Below are positions 31,632 through 38,923 of a stretch of 56,306 bases of DNA, one piece after another (positions within the stretch are counted from its first letter, which is position 1; every line of letters starts with the position of its first letter). This DNA is from Gilvimarinus sp. 2_MG-2023 (GTDB lineage: Bacteria > Pseudomonadota > Gammaproteobacteria > Pseudomonadales > Cellvibrionaceae), in NCBI RefSeq assembly GCF_030547685.1, contig NZ_JAUOQM010000042.1:1-56306 (forward strand), in the 5' to 3' direction. The notes beneath the pieces were generated by a model that worked only from the letters and a program-made list of their open reading frames with translations, had not been told where the DNA came from and searched no databases. The translations under genes and the position numbers were made by a program.

Positions 31632-32407
31632 AAATCTGTCACTTCAATGTTATAGCGTTGCAGTATTGTCTGGTATTGATCGGTTTTCCGAAATTCTGCC
31701 ACCGCTTGGGTCAAGTCGGCGACTAATTGCTGGGCGTCGGCTCTGGTTTGTGAAACCCCTATATAAATAGGTCCGCTATAAACGGCCTGGTCGAAAAAAC
31801 GGATTTGACTCTCAACCCCTAACGTGCGCGCATGATGGGTAATACTGGCCCGGTTGCCCAGAGCATAATCTATTCTCCCTGCCAATAATATCTTAACCAG
31901 CTGCGACTCGGTGTTTACCTGTCGCTTGGTAAAATCATTTTGGTCTTGCAGTGCCTCACCATAAAAATAACCCCGCACGCCTCCCACTTTGTGTTGCTTA
32001 AGGTAGTCACTGTTAAGTGGCCGAGGCGTGGTTACTGCTGTCTCCAGGCGAGAAAAAACGGAGATAGTTTCAAAAATATGGGGTACTTGGGTGAATACTA
32101 TGCCCGGCGAGCGTTCGCTAGTGTTAAATAAGGTGCAGGCGATATCAGATTTACCTTCTCTGAGTTCGTGCAGCAGGCGTATAAAAGGTGAGCGCTTAAA
32201 GCTGAGGGTGTGACCGAGCGAGGCCACTACTTCTCGGCATATCTCAATAGAGACGCCCGTAAACTGCCGGTTAATATCGTCGTAGTAATAAAACGGGGGG
32301 TAGTCTTCGTTGGCGAGTGATGCCTGTAGCTGGAGGGCGTGTACAGGCTGTGAGCCAATAGACAAGGCCAGAAATAGCGCGAATAGAGATCCCAAAATCA
32401 GTTTCAA
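31625..32407 (-). CDS. Orphan periplasmic amino-acid-type substrate-binding protein
   Basis: 260 residues from a TTG start with AGGA at -7. A signal peptide (about 1-24, ending VHA) precedes a family 3 solute-binding fold: NEDYPPFYYYDDINRQFTGVSIEICREVVASLGH, SDIACTLFNTSERSPGIVFTQVP, and GRIDYALGNRASI, typical of polar amino-acid binding proteins. No ABC permease or ATPase gene adjoins, so it is either an orphan or serves a sensor. The ligand cannot be read from sequence. Its stop overlaps the HPP gene end. A good promoter lies at 32438-32466. Confidence 0.85.
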   Translation of the reverse strand: MKLILGSLFALFLALSIGSQPVHALQLQASLANEDYPPFYYYDDINRQFTGVSIEICREVVASLGHTLSFKRSPFIRLLHELREGKSDIACTLFNTSERSPGIVFTQVPHIFETISVFSRLETAVTTPRPLNSDYLKQHKVGGVRGYFYGEALQDQNDFTKRQVNTESQLVKILLAGRIDYALGNRASITHHARTLGVESQIRFFDQAVYSGPIYIGVSQTRADAQQLVADLTQAVAEFRKTDQYQTILQRYNIEVTDFY

Positions 32408-32437
32408 CGGCCGATCCTACTTTTTGGTCTGCGTGCC

Positions 32438-32466
32438 AGAATACTATACCCGTATTTGACTGCCAA
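32438..32466 (-). promoter_or_regulatory. Predicted sigma-70 promoter of the binding-protein gene
   Basis: On the minus strand: TTGGCA (32461-32466), 17-base spacer, TATTCT (32438-32443); the start codon is about 24 nt further downstream. Confidence 0.55.
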
Positions 32467-32661
32467 TATAGGGTTTTTCCCAGATAGAGACAGCTCCCAC
32501 TCTCTGCCTTCCCTGTTAGCCTTAGCTGGAACGCTTTCCCTTGCCCTGAGTGAACACCAGTGTCAAGAAACCTGTACCGATAGTCAGCCTGCCGACTAAC
32601 TCATATTGTTGTATCTCCTCCTACAATCACCCGCCATAAAAATATCGACCCAGCCCGCCCG

Positions 32662-32698
32662 ATAGGAAATAGCTATCAGTAGAATAATGATAGTTAAT
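32662..32698 (+). promoter_or_regulatory. Candidate OxyR operator upstream of ahpC
   Basis: ATAG-N7-CTAT (32662-32676) is a perfect first half-site, followed by a seven-base spacer and a weaker ATAA-N7-TAAT (32684-32698). The spacing is that of the OxyR consensus. The rest of the 371 bp gap (32408-32778) holds a possible promoter TTGATA-N16-TTAGAT at 32718-32745; the left half has no recognisable feature. Confidence 0.65.
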
Positions 32699-32778
32699 TT
32701 AAATTGTTTCTTTATGGTTGATAGTATTTATTCCGTTGATTAGATGTCGCTTTTTAAACACTAACTCAGGAGTAAACC

Positions 32779-33345
32779 ATGTCTCGATATATCAATAGTG
32801 AACTGCAAGCCTTTCAAGCCAAAGCTTATCTGAAGGGTGAGTTTGTGGATGTTTCCGAAGCCGATCTTAAAGGTAAGTGGGCGGTTGTTTTCTTTTATCC
32901 TGCGGACTTTACCTTCGTTTGCCCGACAGAGTTGGGCGATTTAGCGGATAACTACGAAGAGTTTAAGCGCCTGGGCGTTGAGGTGTACTCCGTATCGACG
33001 GATACCCACTTCACTCACAAAGCCTGGCACGACTCATCAGAGACTATTGGCAAGATTCAGTTCCCGATGATTGGCGATCCAACAGGGGCGATTACCCGCA
33101 GCTTTGGCGTGATGATCGAAGAAGAAGGCATTGCCGATCGCGGCACCTTTGTGATCGACCCCGAAGGCCGGGTGCAAATTGTTGAAATCACCGCCGGTGG
33201 TGTAGGGCGCGATGCCAATGAGCTGATACGCAAAATTAAAGCAGCTCAATATGTCGCTAACAATCCAGGTGAGGTTTGCCCGGCTAAATGGAAAGAAGGT
33301 GAACAGACACTGGCACCATCGCTGGATCTTGTCGGCAAAATTTAA
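32779..33345 (+). CDS. ahpC: Alkyl hydroperoxide reductase subunit C (peroxiredoxin)
   Basis: 188 residues, AhpC class. The peroxidatic Cys48 is in DFTFVCPTE and the resolving Cys167 in [28 protein letters not shown] and [20 protein letters not shown] are diagnostic. It reduces H2O2 and organic peroxides and is recycled by AhpF, the next gene. CAGGAGTA precedes the ATG at good spacing. An OxyR-type site upstream predicts peroxide induction. The 72 bp gap to ahpF contains a terminator-like hairpin. Confidence 0.97.
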   Translation: MSRYINSELQAFQAKAYLKGEFVDVSEADLKGKWAVVFFYPADFTFVCPTELGDLADNYEEFKRLGVEVYSVSTDTHFTHKAWHDSSETIGKIQFPMIGDPTGAITRSFGVMIEEEGIADRGTFVIDPEGRVQIVEITAGGVGRDANELIRKIKAAQYVANNPGEVCPAKWKEGEQTLAPSLDLVGKI

Positions 33346-33359
33346 CTCTAGCCCCTTTG

Positions 33360-33385
33360 TGCCGGCTTCGGTCGGCATTTTTTTT
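33360..33385 (+). terminator. Terminator/attenuator between ahpC and ahpF
   Basis: TGCCGGC-TTCG-GTCGGCA (one G-T pair) followed by eight T. Partial termination here would give more AhpC than AhpF; no separate ahpF promoter is obvious in the 31 bp that remain. Confidence 0.75.
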
Positions 33386-33416
33386 AACCATTTATGAACA
33401 ACATCGGGACACACTT

Positions 33417-34997
33417 ATGTTAGATGCAACAATCAAACAACAATTGGACACCTATCTGCAAAAGTTGGCGGAGCCCATTGAGCTCAGTGTGTCCATGAAC
33501 GACGGTGAAAAAGCGCGCGAATTGAGTGCTTTAGCGAGTGAAATCGCGAGTTTGTCTGACAAAATTCAACTCAAATTTCAGTCTGCCAATCGCTCGCCCA
33601 GTATGGGCATTGCCAGAGCGGGGGAGACGCCTCGGGTGAGCTTTGCTGGTATTGCTCTGGGGCACGAATTTACCTCGTTGGTGTTGGCCGTATTACAGAC
33701 CGGTGGTCACCCGATAAAAGAAGATGAATCTTTAGTGGCAAAAATTCGCAACCTCAAGGGCGAATACCATTTTGAAACCTTTGTGTCGCTCTCCTGCCAA
33801 AACTGCCCGGAGGTAGTTCAGGCTCTGAACGTGATGGCGACGATTAATCCGAATATTACCCACCAGATGGTCGATGGTGCTTTATTTCAAGAGGAAGTTG
33901 AGCGGCGTAATATTATGGCCGTTCCCGCGGTGTATTTAAATGGTGAACCCTTTGGGCAGGGGCGCATGACCCTGGATGAAATTGTCGGCAAGCTCGATGA
34001 AAACAGCGGCGAGGAAAAAGTCGCCGAGCTAAACGCCCGCGAAGAATACGATGTGCTTGTAGTCGGCGGTGGGCCAGCCGGCGCAGCGGCGGCCATTTAC
34101 GCGGCGCGCAAGGGTATTCGTACGGCGCTTCTGGCCGAGCGTTTTGGTGGCCAGGTGATGGACACCGTGGGGATCGAGAATTTTATTTCAGTGCCCTACA
34201 CCGAAGGGCCTAAACTGGCAGCAGGGCTGGAGCAACACGTAAAAGACTACGGCGTAGATATTATCACCGCCGAGCGCGCCAACCGAATTTACCGCGATGA
34301 AAAAATAAACCTGGAGCTGCAAAGCGGAGCCAGTTTGGCCAGCAAAAGCGTTATTTTGGCAACCGGTGCCCGCTGGCGCGAGCTGGGTGTGCCCGGCGAA
34401 GCTGAGTATCGTACCAAGGGCGTGGCTTATTGTCCGCATTGTGATGGCCCATTCTTTAAAGGTAAATCCGTAGCGGTCATTGGCGGTGGCAACTCCGGTA
34501 TTGAGGCGGCGATTGATCTGGCCGGAATTGTCGATCATGTAACCGTGTTGGAGTTTGCCGACACCTTGTGTGCTGACCAGGTCCTGCAAAACAAGGCAAG
34601 GTCGATGGCCAATATCGAAATTATCGCCAGCGCTCAGACCACCGAAATAATCGGTGATGGCCAAAAAGTGACGGGCTTACGTTACCGCGACCGGGTAACC
34701 GAGCAAGAGCACACACCGAGCCTAGCGGGTGTGTTTGTGCAGATTGGTTTGGTGCCCAATACCGAATGGCTGCAGGAGTCAGAGGTGGCACTCACCGTGC
34801 GCGGAGAAATTGAAATTGACGAGCGCGGTGCGACAAGTGTACCCGGCATATTCGCTGCGGGTGACGCCACGACCGTGCCCTACAAACAGATAGTGATCTC
34901 TATGGGCGCAGGAGCCACGGCAGCACTGGGTGCTTTCGACTATTTAATTCGCCGTGAGGTTGCGCAGCCAGAGGTTGAGAAAAAATCGGCGGCCTAG
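33417..34997 (+). CDS. ahpF: Alkyl hydroperoxide reductase subunit F
   Basis: 526 residues from the ATG at 33417; an upstream in-frame GTG is discarded because it would lie inside the hairpin. The N-terminal tandem thioredoxin fold carries CQNC (Cys127/Cys130). The flavoprotein part starts about 211 with [19 protein letters not shown], has the redox pair CPHC (Cys339/Cys342), the nucleotide site [15 protein letters not shown] and FAAGDATTV at the end. It transfers electrons from NADH through FAD and the two disulfides to AhpC. All four key cysteines are present. It ends at a GGCCC-TTCG-GGGCC terminator. Confidence 0.97.
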   Translation: MLDATIKQQLDTYLQKLAEPIELSVSMNDGEKARELSALASEIASLSDKIQLKFQSANRSPSMGIARAGETPRVSFAGIALGHEFTSLVLAVLQTGGHPIKEDESLVAKIRNLKGEYHFETFVSLSCQNCPEVVQALNVMATINPNITHQMVDGALFQEEVERRNIMAVPAVYLNGEPFGQGRMTLDEIVGKLDENSGEEKVAELNAREEYDVLVVGGGPAGAAAAIYAARKGIRTALLAERFGGQVMDTVGIENFISVPYTEGPKLAAGLEQHVKDYGVDIITAERANRIYRDEKINLELQSGASLASKSVILATGARWRELGVPGEAEYRTKGVAYCPHCDGPFFKGKSVAVIGGGNSGIEAAIDLAGIVDHVTVLEFADTLCADQVLQNKARSMANIEIIASAQTTEIIGDGQKVTGLRYRDRVTEQEHTPSLAGVFVQIGLVPNTEWLQESEVALTVRGEIEIDERGATSVPGIFAAGDATTVPYKQIVISMGAGATAALGAFDYLIRREVAQPEVEKKSAA

Positions 34998-35017
34998 TAT
35001 TTATCTTTCAACTCACA

Positions 35018-35040
35018 TTGGCCCTTCGGGGCCTTTTTTT
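35018..35040 (+). terminator. Rho-independent terminator after ahpF
   Basis: GGCCC-TTCG-GGGCC (35020-35033) followed by seven T. Confidence 0.92.
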
Positions 35041-35043
35041 AAG

Positions 35044-35073
35044 CCAAAAAAAGAGCCGCGAAGAGCGGCTCAA
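35044..35073 (-). terminator. Minus-strand terminator 1 of the hairpin array
   Basis: Minus-strand GAGCCGC-loop-GCGGCTC followed by seven T; the best-formed of the three. Confidence 0.75.
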
Positions 35074-35105
35074 GGGGGAGGGTGATGCCGCGGCGGACGC
35101 CGCGC

Positions 35106-35324
35106 TCATCGATGGGAATAAAAAAAGGCCGCCCACCGGTGAGGGTGGTGGCCTAACGAGGGTGAGTGGTTCACCGGCTCGGGCGAATAAAAAAGGGCCG
35201 TCAATCGGTTAAAAAAGCGGCCCAAGTCGGGGGGTGAAAACATGTTTACACTCTGAACCGCACCAGTCACTACTTGAGAGGTGCTCAAGTTGGCGTCTGA
35301 TTGCTGGGCTGGATTGGTATTAAC
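35106..35324 (-). CDS. Possible small protein or leader peptide reading through the hairpin array
   Basis: A 72-residue ORF from the ATG at 35322-35324 (MVNTNPAQQSDANLSTSQ; an upstream ATG would give 81). It contains NMFSPPDLGRFFNRLTALFYS and ends RWAAFFYSHR. The repeated ALFYS/AFFYS comes from the T-runs of two terminator-like hairpins lying inside the frame, and the stop codon falls in the next hairpin, just before the strongest terminator. Only a weak ribosome site (GCGAGA) is seen. A candidate promoter, TTGGCA-N18-TATTAA, lies near 35385-35415. It has no family I recognise. It may be a translated leader or an accident of hairpin sequence. Confidence 0.3.
   Translation of the reverse strand, partial: VNTNPAQQSDANLSTSQVVTGAVQSVNMFSPPDLGRFFNRLTALFYSPEPVNHSPSLGHHPHRWAAFFYSHR
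35118..35155 (-). terminator. Minus-strand terminator 2 of the hairpin array
   Basis: Stem AGGCC/GGCCT plus CCACC/GGTGG with a small internal loop, followed on the minus strand by eight T and ATTC. Confidence 0.6.
35186..35224 (-). terminator. Minus-strand terminator 3 of the hairpin array
   Basis: Stem GGGCCG/CGGCCC with a 17-base loop, followed on the minus strand by six T and ATTC, the same tail as terminator 2. Confidence 0.45.
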
Positions 35325-35614
35325 CATGTCAATTGTCTCGCAGCGGTTCAATAGTGTTCGCAGTATTGCGTGTGTTGTTTACCATTTGTTAATAAGTGAA
35401 TAGCGATACTTATGCCAACAATCAAATATTCATATAAAACAATCACATATGGAGTTTTTGGTGTCGGTGTGTGCTGCTAAACCGGCCTTAGGTGGAGAAA
35501 CTTACAAGCGGTAAGTGTAAGGATTGCAAAATGATTGAATAGTAATGGGGTAGGCAGAGAGTCGCTTGATTATACGGTTTGGGCGGGCCGTTTTATTGCT
35601 TTTATTCTGATCGA

Positions 35615-36364
35615 TTAAGACAGTGGGGCGTTAAAACGCTCGGCTGCATGTTGGTACAGTTTGAGATCTTGTCGATTGCGCTGACATAGTTGCTGATAGA
35701 GTTCTGGACCAAGTTCTTTGGCAATGGTTTCTAGGCGCTCACCTGTACTGGCCTCTGTGTGTGTAGTGGAGTTTTTCCAAGTGTACTGTATTTGTATGTC
35801 TGGAAATTGATCTATCAAATAATATTTTAAGCGCACAAAAGATTCGTAAAATTGCTCAACAAGGCCGAAGAACGCGAGTGAATCAATAAATGCACAAGAC
35901 CTGGCTGCATACTCGTCTTCACTAGTCGGTGTCACTGCATCTGGCCCGTCGGGGCTTTGGTTGGCGAGGCGACATGCCTGAAAGTTAGTGATAACTCCGC
36001 CGTTTAAGTCGTTAATGTGTTTGGCTACATAGTCTCTGAACCCCTGAGTGCTGGCCTCCAGCCCTTTTTGTTTGCTCTCTTCGAATAAATACGCAGATTT
36101 GGCCCTGAGTAGCGGGTGACGTAAAAAAACAATAGGCAAAACTCGAAAATCACCACTGGGTAGCGGTGGGGCTGTATCGTGTGAAGACAGTGCTCGCAAT
36201 TCGGGGTGTTGCTCTAGCAGCTCAACAATTTGATTGGCGCAAATGGTATGGCCGACAGGGCTGTCGTAATTCAGCCAGTTTTTTCCAAACGATTTCTCAA
36301 GGCAGGAATCGATAGAGGTGCCTGCATTTTTAAACAAATGATAGTGAAGAATAACCGGTCGCAT
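35615..36364 (-). CDS. Sulfotransferase-like protein
   Basis: 249 residues. HLFKNAGTSIDSCL near the N-terminus is a 5'-phosphosulfate-binding loop (H-x-K-N/T-A-G-T-S) and FLRHPLLRAKSAY near 80-92 is the 3'-phosphate motif with Arg and Ser, as in family 2 sulfotransferases that use PAPS. No membrane segment is visible, so it is cytoplasmic; relatives modify carbohydrates or polysaccharides. The ATG has AGGA six bases upstream. It is alone between ahpF and trpR and its acceptor cannot be predicted. Base composition is somewhat more AT-rich than the flanking operons, consistent with, but not proof of, transfer. Confidence 0.72.
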   Translation of the reverse strand: MRPVILHYHLFKNAGTSIDSCLEKSFGKNWLNYDSPVGHTICANQIVELLEQHPELRALSSHDTAPPLPSGDFRVLPIVFLRHPLLRAKSAYLFEESKQKGLEASTQGFRDYVAKHINDLNGGVITNFQACRLANQSPDGPDAVTPTSEDEYAARSCAFIDSLAFFGLVEQFYESFVRLKYYLIDQFPDIQIQYTWKNSTTHTEASTGERLETIAKELGPELYQQLCQRNRQDLKLYQHAAERFNAPLS

Positions 36365-36487
36365 ACTGAGTCCTGTTGAGCTAGGTCGCTATTTTGCCAT
36401 GGAATATGCCGGGCCGCACGGTTCCAGTCGGTGATTGGCATATATTATTGATTAATACCGGTTGTTGTTTAGCATCAATGATGGTAG

Positions 36488-36499
36488 TGTACTAGTACA
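36488..36499 (+). promoter_or_regulatory. Candidate TrpR operator half-site at the trpR start codon
   Basis: TGTACTAGTACA is a perfect 12-base palindrome built on the CTAG core of TrpR operators; its last base is the A of the trpR ATG. It predicts autoregulation of trpR-trpE-trpG. No Shine-Dalgarno is visible before this ATG. Confidence 0.7.
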
Positions 36500-36756
36500 T
36501 GAATACGGAAGAGCAACACCTTCAAGAGCTGGTTCAGTATCTGCTGCAATTTGACACTCCCGAAAGTATGCGTCGCGTGCTTGAAGGTTTGTTAACGCCG
36601 GCGGAGCTGCACGCTATTTCTCAGCGTTTGCAGATCACACGGTTGTTAAAAGCCGGTGTGTCTCAACGAGAAGTGGCCCGGCAGCTGGGGGTAGGCATTG
36701 CCACGGTAACCCGAGGTTCACGCGCTCTTCAGGCTGGCAAGCTGGATGATATGTAA
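36499..36756 (+). CDS. trpR: Trp operon repressor
   Basis: 85 residues, slightly shorter than E. coli TrpR (108) at both ends. LLTPAELHAISQRLQITRLLKAGVSQREVARQLGVGIATVTRGSRAL carries the helix-turn-helix; the recognition helix GVGIATVTRGS matches GAGIATITRGS in E. coli. It binds operators with CTAG cores when loaded with tryptophan. trpE starts 35 bp downstream, so it seems to be in an operon with the genes it should control, unlike E. coli where trpR is separate. The operator palindrome overlaps its start codon and the message may be nearly leaderless. Confidence 0.93.
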   Translation: MNTEEQHLQELVQYLLQFDTPESMRRVLEGLLTPAELHAISQRLQITRLLKAGVSQREVARQLGVGIATVTRGSRALQAGKLDDM

Positions 36757-36791
36757 GCCGCTGCCCAAACCTAGCTGTTATAGGCCCGATT

Positions 36792-38171
36792 ATGAATAAG
36801 CCAGACCCTATTAGCATTCCTCGCAAGCCGAGTTATGTCACACTTACAACCGATTGTGATTTTTTTGGAGTCTTCAAAAAAATCGAGAAACGCTATGACC
36901 ATTGTTTTTTCCTCGAATCACTGGGTGAAGAAAGCCATATATCTCGCTACTCTCTGATCGGCTTCGATCCGGAAAAAATTCTCTCGGCCCAAGGTAAAAC
37001 CTTGACCATTACTGAGCGCGATGGCAGTGCTGAGCAATATCCCAGTGAAAACCCCTACTATTTACTGCGCGATATTGTGCCACAAAATATTATTTCTCGC
37101 GGATACGCCGGCGGCTTAACCGGCTATATTGGCTACGACTGCATGAACTACTTTGAGCCGAGTATGAACTTGCAAGCCAGTGATTACTTCGATGCCTTTA
37201 AATTCGGGTTGTACAAAGATGGCTTGATTTTGGACAAAATGACCAATGAGGTTTTCTACTTCTTTTACGATGAAAGCCGCGAAGCTTTGGTGCATGACCT
37301 GTTGAATGAAACGTATCAAGGCGATGGCGATTTGTGCATAACCCCGCAAGGCGACACCATGGATCGCGCCGCCCATGAACAGGCGGTAGAAAAGGTTAAG
37401 CAAGACATTGTTGAGGGAAAAATCTTCCAGTGCGAAGTGGGGTTTAAAACTCAATTTAAAATTGAGGGTGATACCATTCGTGTGTATGAATCTATGCGCG
37501 AGGTGAACCCTTCACCGCAAATGTACTACCTTAAATTTGGCGATGAAAAAGTCATTGGCGCTAGCCCCGAGCTCTTATTCCGCCTGCGGCAGGGCGAAAT
37601 GGAAACCTATCCTTTGGCCGGTACGACGAAACGTGGCGCCACAGAAGCCGAGGATAAAGCCCTGGCACGCACCCTGTTAAATGATCCGAAAGAAATTGCC
37701 GAACACAATATGATCGTGGACTTACACCGCAATGATATTGGCCGCGTAGCGCAATTTGGTACGGTGAAGGTACGCAGTTTGATGGATATTAAGCGCTTTA
37801 GTCATGTGCAGCATATTTCCAGTGAGATTGTCGGGATTATGTCGGATTCTGAAGATATGTTTTCCGCTCTGGCGAGTAACTTCCCGGCGGGTACATTAAC
37901 CGGCGCCCCTAAAATTGAAGCCATGAAAATTATTGATGAGCTGGAGGCTGATGGCCGTGGCCCATACGGTGGCGCAGTAGGGCACTTCTCTTTTAATGGC
38001 GACTGCACCTTTGCCATTCCTATCCGAACGGTGTTTGTTAACGGCGAACACGGTTATGTGCAAACTTGCGGTGGCAATGTGTACGATTCTAATGCCGCTG
38101 ATGAATACCAAGAAATTCAACGTAAATTCGCCGGCACTAAAAAAGTGTTGGATCGATTTAAGCCGGCCTAA
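36792..38171 (+). CDS. trpE: Anthranilate synthase component I
   Basis: 459 residues, shorter than the usual ~490-520 of gammaproteobacterial TrpE. The feedback motif is FLES (residues 40-43) in place of LLES. The chorismate-binding part is clear: PLAGTTKRGATEAEDKALA, LLNDPKEIAEHNMIVDLHRNDIGRVA, and NFPAGTLTGAPKIEAMKIIDELE. It converts chorismate and glutamine-derived ammonia to anthranilate with TrpG, the next gene. PabB is the main alternative, but co-location with trpR and the feedback motif favour TrpE. It looks unlike the usual trpE of this group, so a second copy may exist elsewhere. Confidence 0.88.
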   Translation: MNKPDPISIPRKPSYVTLTTDCDFFGVFKKIEKRYDHCFFLESLGEESHISRYSLIGFDPEKILSAQGKTLTITERDGSAEQYPSENPYYLLRDIVPQNIISRGYAGGLTGYIGYDCMNYFEPSMNLQASDYFDAFKFGLYKDGLILDKMTNEVFYFFYDESREALVHDLLNETYQGDGDLCITPQGDTMDRAAHEQAVEKVKQDIVEGKIFQCEVGFKTQFKIEGDTIRVYESMREVNPSPQMYYLKFGDEKVIGASPELLFRLRQGEMETYPLAGTTKRGATEAEDKALARTLLNDPKEIAEHNMIVDLHRNDIGRVAQFGTVKVRSLMDIKRFSHVQHISSEIVGIMSDSEDMFSALASNFPAGTLTGAPKIEAMKIIDELEADGRGPYGGAVGHFSFNGDCTFAIPIRTVFVNGEHGYVQTCGGNVYDSNAADEYQEIQRKFAGTKKVLDRFKPA

Positions 38172-38182
38172 GGAGTCTGACC

Positions 38183-38845
38183 GTGAAAATTTTAATTATC
38201 GACAACTACGACTCCTTCACCTACAACTTGTATCAATATATAGGTGAAATTCTAACCGCAGAAAAGGCCAAGGGCGCTGTGGGCGATTTTTCTATTGTAG
38301 TGGAGCGCAATAATGACATCAGTTTAAACGATGTTATTGCTATGGCGCCGGATCGTATTATTATCTCGCCAGGCCCGGGGTCGCCCGATGACAAAGCCTA
38401 TTTTGGTATTTGCGCCGAGGTTATTGCCGAAGCCGGAAAAACCATCCCGCTACTGGGTGTGTGTTTGGGCATGCAAGGTATTACTCATGTTTTTGGTGGT
38501 AAGGTGGTTAAAGCCGGCTTGCCGGTGCACGGCAAAACCAGCCCAATTTATCACAACGCGCAAGGTGTCTTTGCCCGTGTGCCGCAATCGCTTGAGATCA
38601 TGCGCTACCACTCGCTGGTAGCTGACCCATTAAGCTTGCCCGAGTGCTTGGAGTTGACCGCAGTAGTAGCTGAGGTGGGTATTAAAAGCTTTAGCGATGC
38701 CGCTGCCAGTGGTGCGCCTATGGAAATTATGGGTGTGCGCCATAAAGACTACCCGATTGAGGGCATACAGTTTCACCCCGAATCTTTTGCCACCGAGGGC
38801 GGTAAAGATTTACTGAGAAATTTTTTGTTTGAGCAGGAGCGCTAA
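38183..38845 (+). CDS. trpG: Anthranilate synthase component II (glutamine amidotransferase)
   Basis: 220 residues from a GTG with AAGGAG seven bases upstream; 11 bp after trpE. The catalytic Cys94 is in GVCLGMQGI, with His/Glu in QFHPES near the end. MKILIIDNYDSFTYNLYQYIGE is the family start, then an unusual insertion (about 25-45, LTAEKAKGAVGDFSIVVERN) compared with standard TrpG/PabA. It supplies ammonia to TrpE. TrpG rather than PabA is inferred from the operon; many TrpG/PabA proteins serve both. trpD, trpC and trpBA are not present. Confidence 0.88.
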   Translation: MKILIIDNYDSFTYNLYQYIGEILTAEKAKGAVGDFSIVVERNNDISLNDVIAMAPDRIIISPGPGSPDDKAYFGICAEVIAEAGKTIPLLGVCLGMQGITHVFGGKVVKAGLPVHGKTSPIYHNAQGVFARVPQSLEIMRYHSLVADPLSLPECLELTAVVAEVGIKSFSDAAASGAPMEIMGVRHKDYPIEGIQFHPESFATEGGKDLLRNFLFEQER

Positions 38846-38884
38846 ATACTTAAGGGTGTGTGGGCGTCAAATTTTTAAAAGTGT

Positions 38885-38917
38885 CGAATACGATCTTTTG
38901 CTGAGAGGGTGTATTCG
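38885..38917. repeat. Inverted repeat between trpG and GH84 gene
   Basis: CGAATAC (38885-38891) and GTATTCG (38911-38917) are perfect inverted copies between two convergent genes. No T-run follows, so termination is uncertain. Confidence 0.4.
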
Positions 38918-38923
38918 AATATG

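Larger units (their letters stand above)
35041..35614. other. 574 bp hairpin-rich intergenic region, ahpF to sulfotransferase gene
   Basis: No securely supported gene. Four hairpins lie within 180 bp: 35053-35071 (GAGCCGC/GCGGCTC), 35084-35110 (CGCGGCG/CGCCGCG inside GATG/CATC), 35126-35154 (AGGCC...GGCCT) and 35195-35223 (GGGCCG/CGGCCC). Three have an A-run on their left, i.e. a T-run downstream on the minus strand. A minus-strand ORF runs through two of them. The right part (35360-35614) is AT-rich with a possible minus-strand promoter. Confidence 0.6.

Noticed and set aside
35018-35212. 64-codon plus-strand ORF inside the hairpin array
   Set aside because: Begins in the ahpF terminator and consists of hairpin sequence (Gly/Lys/Arg-rich); not plausible as a protein.
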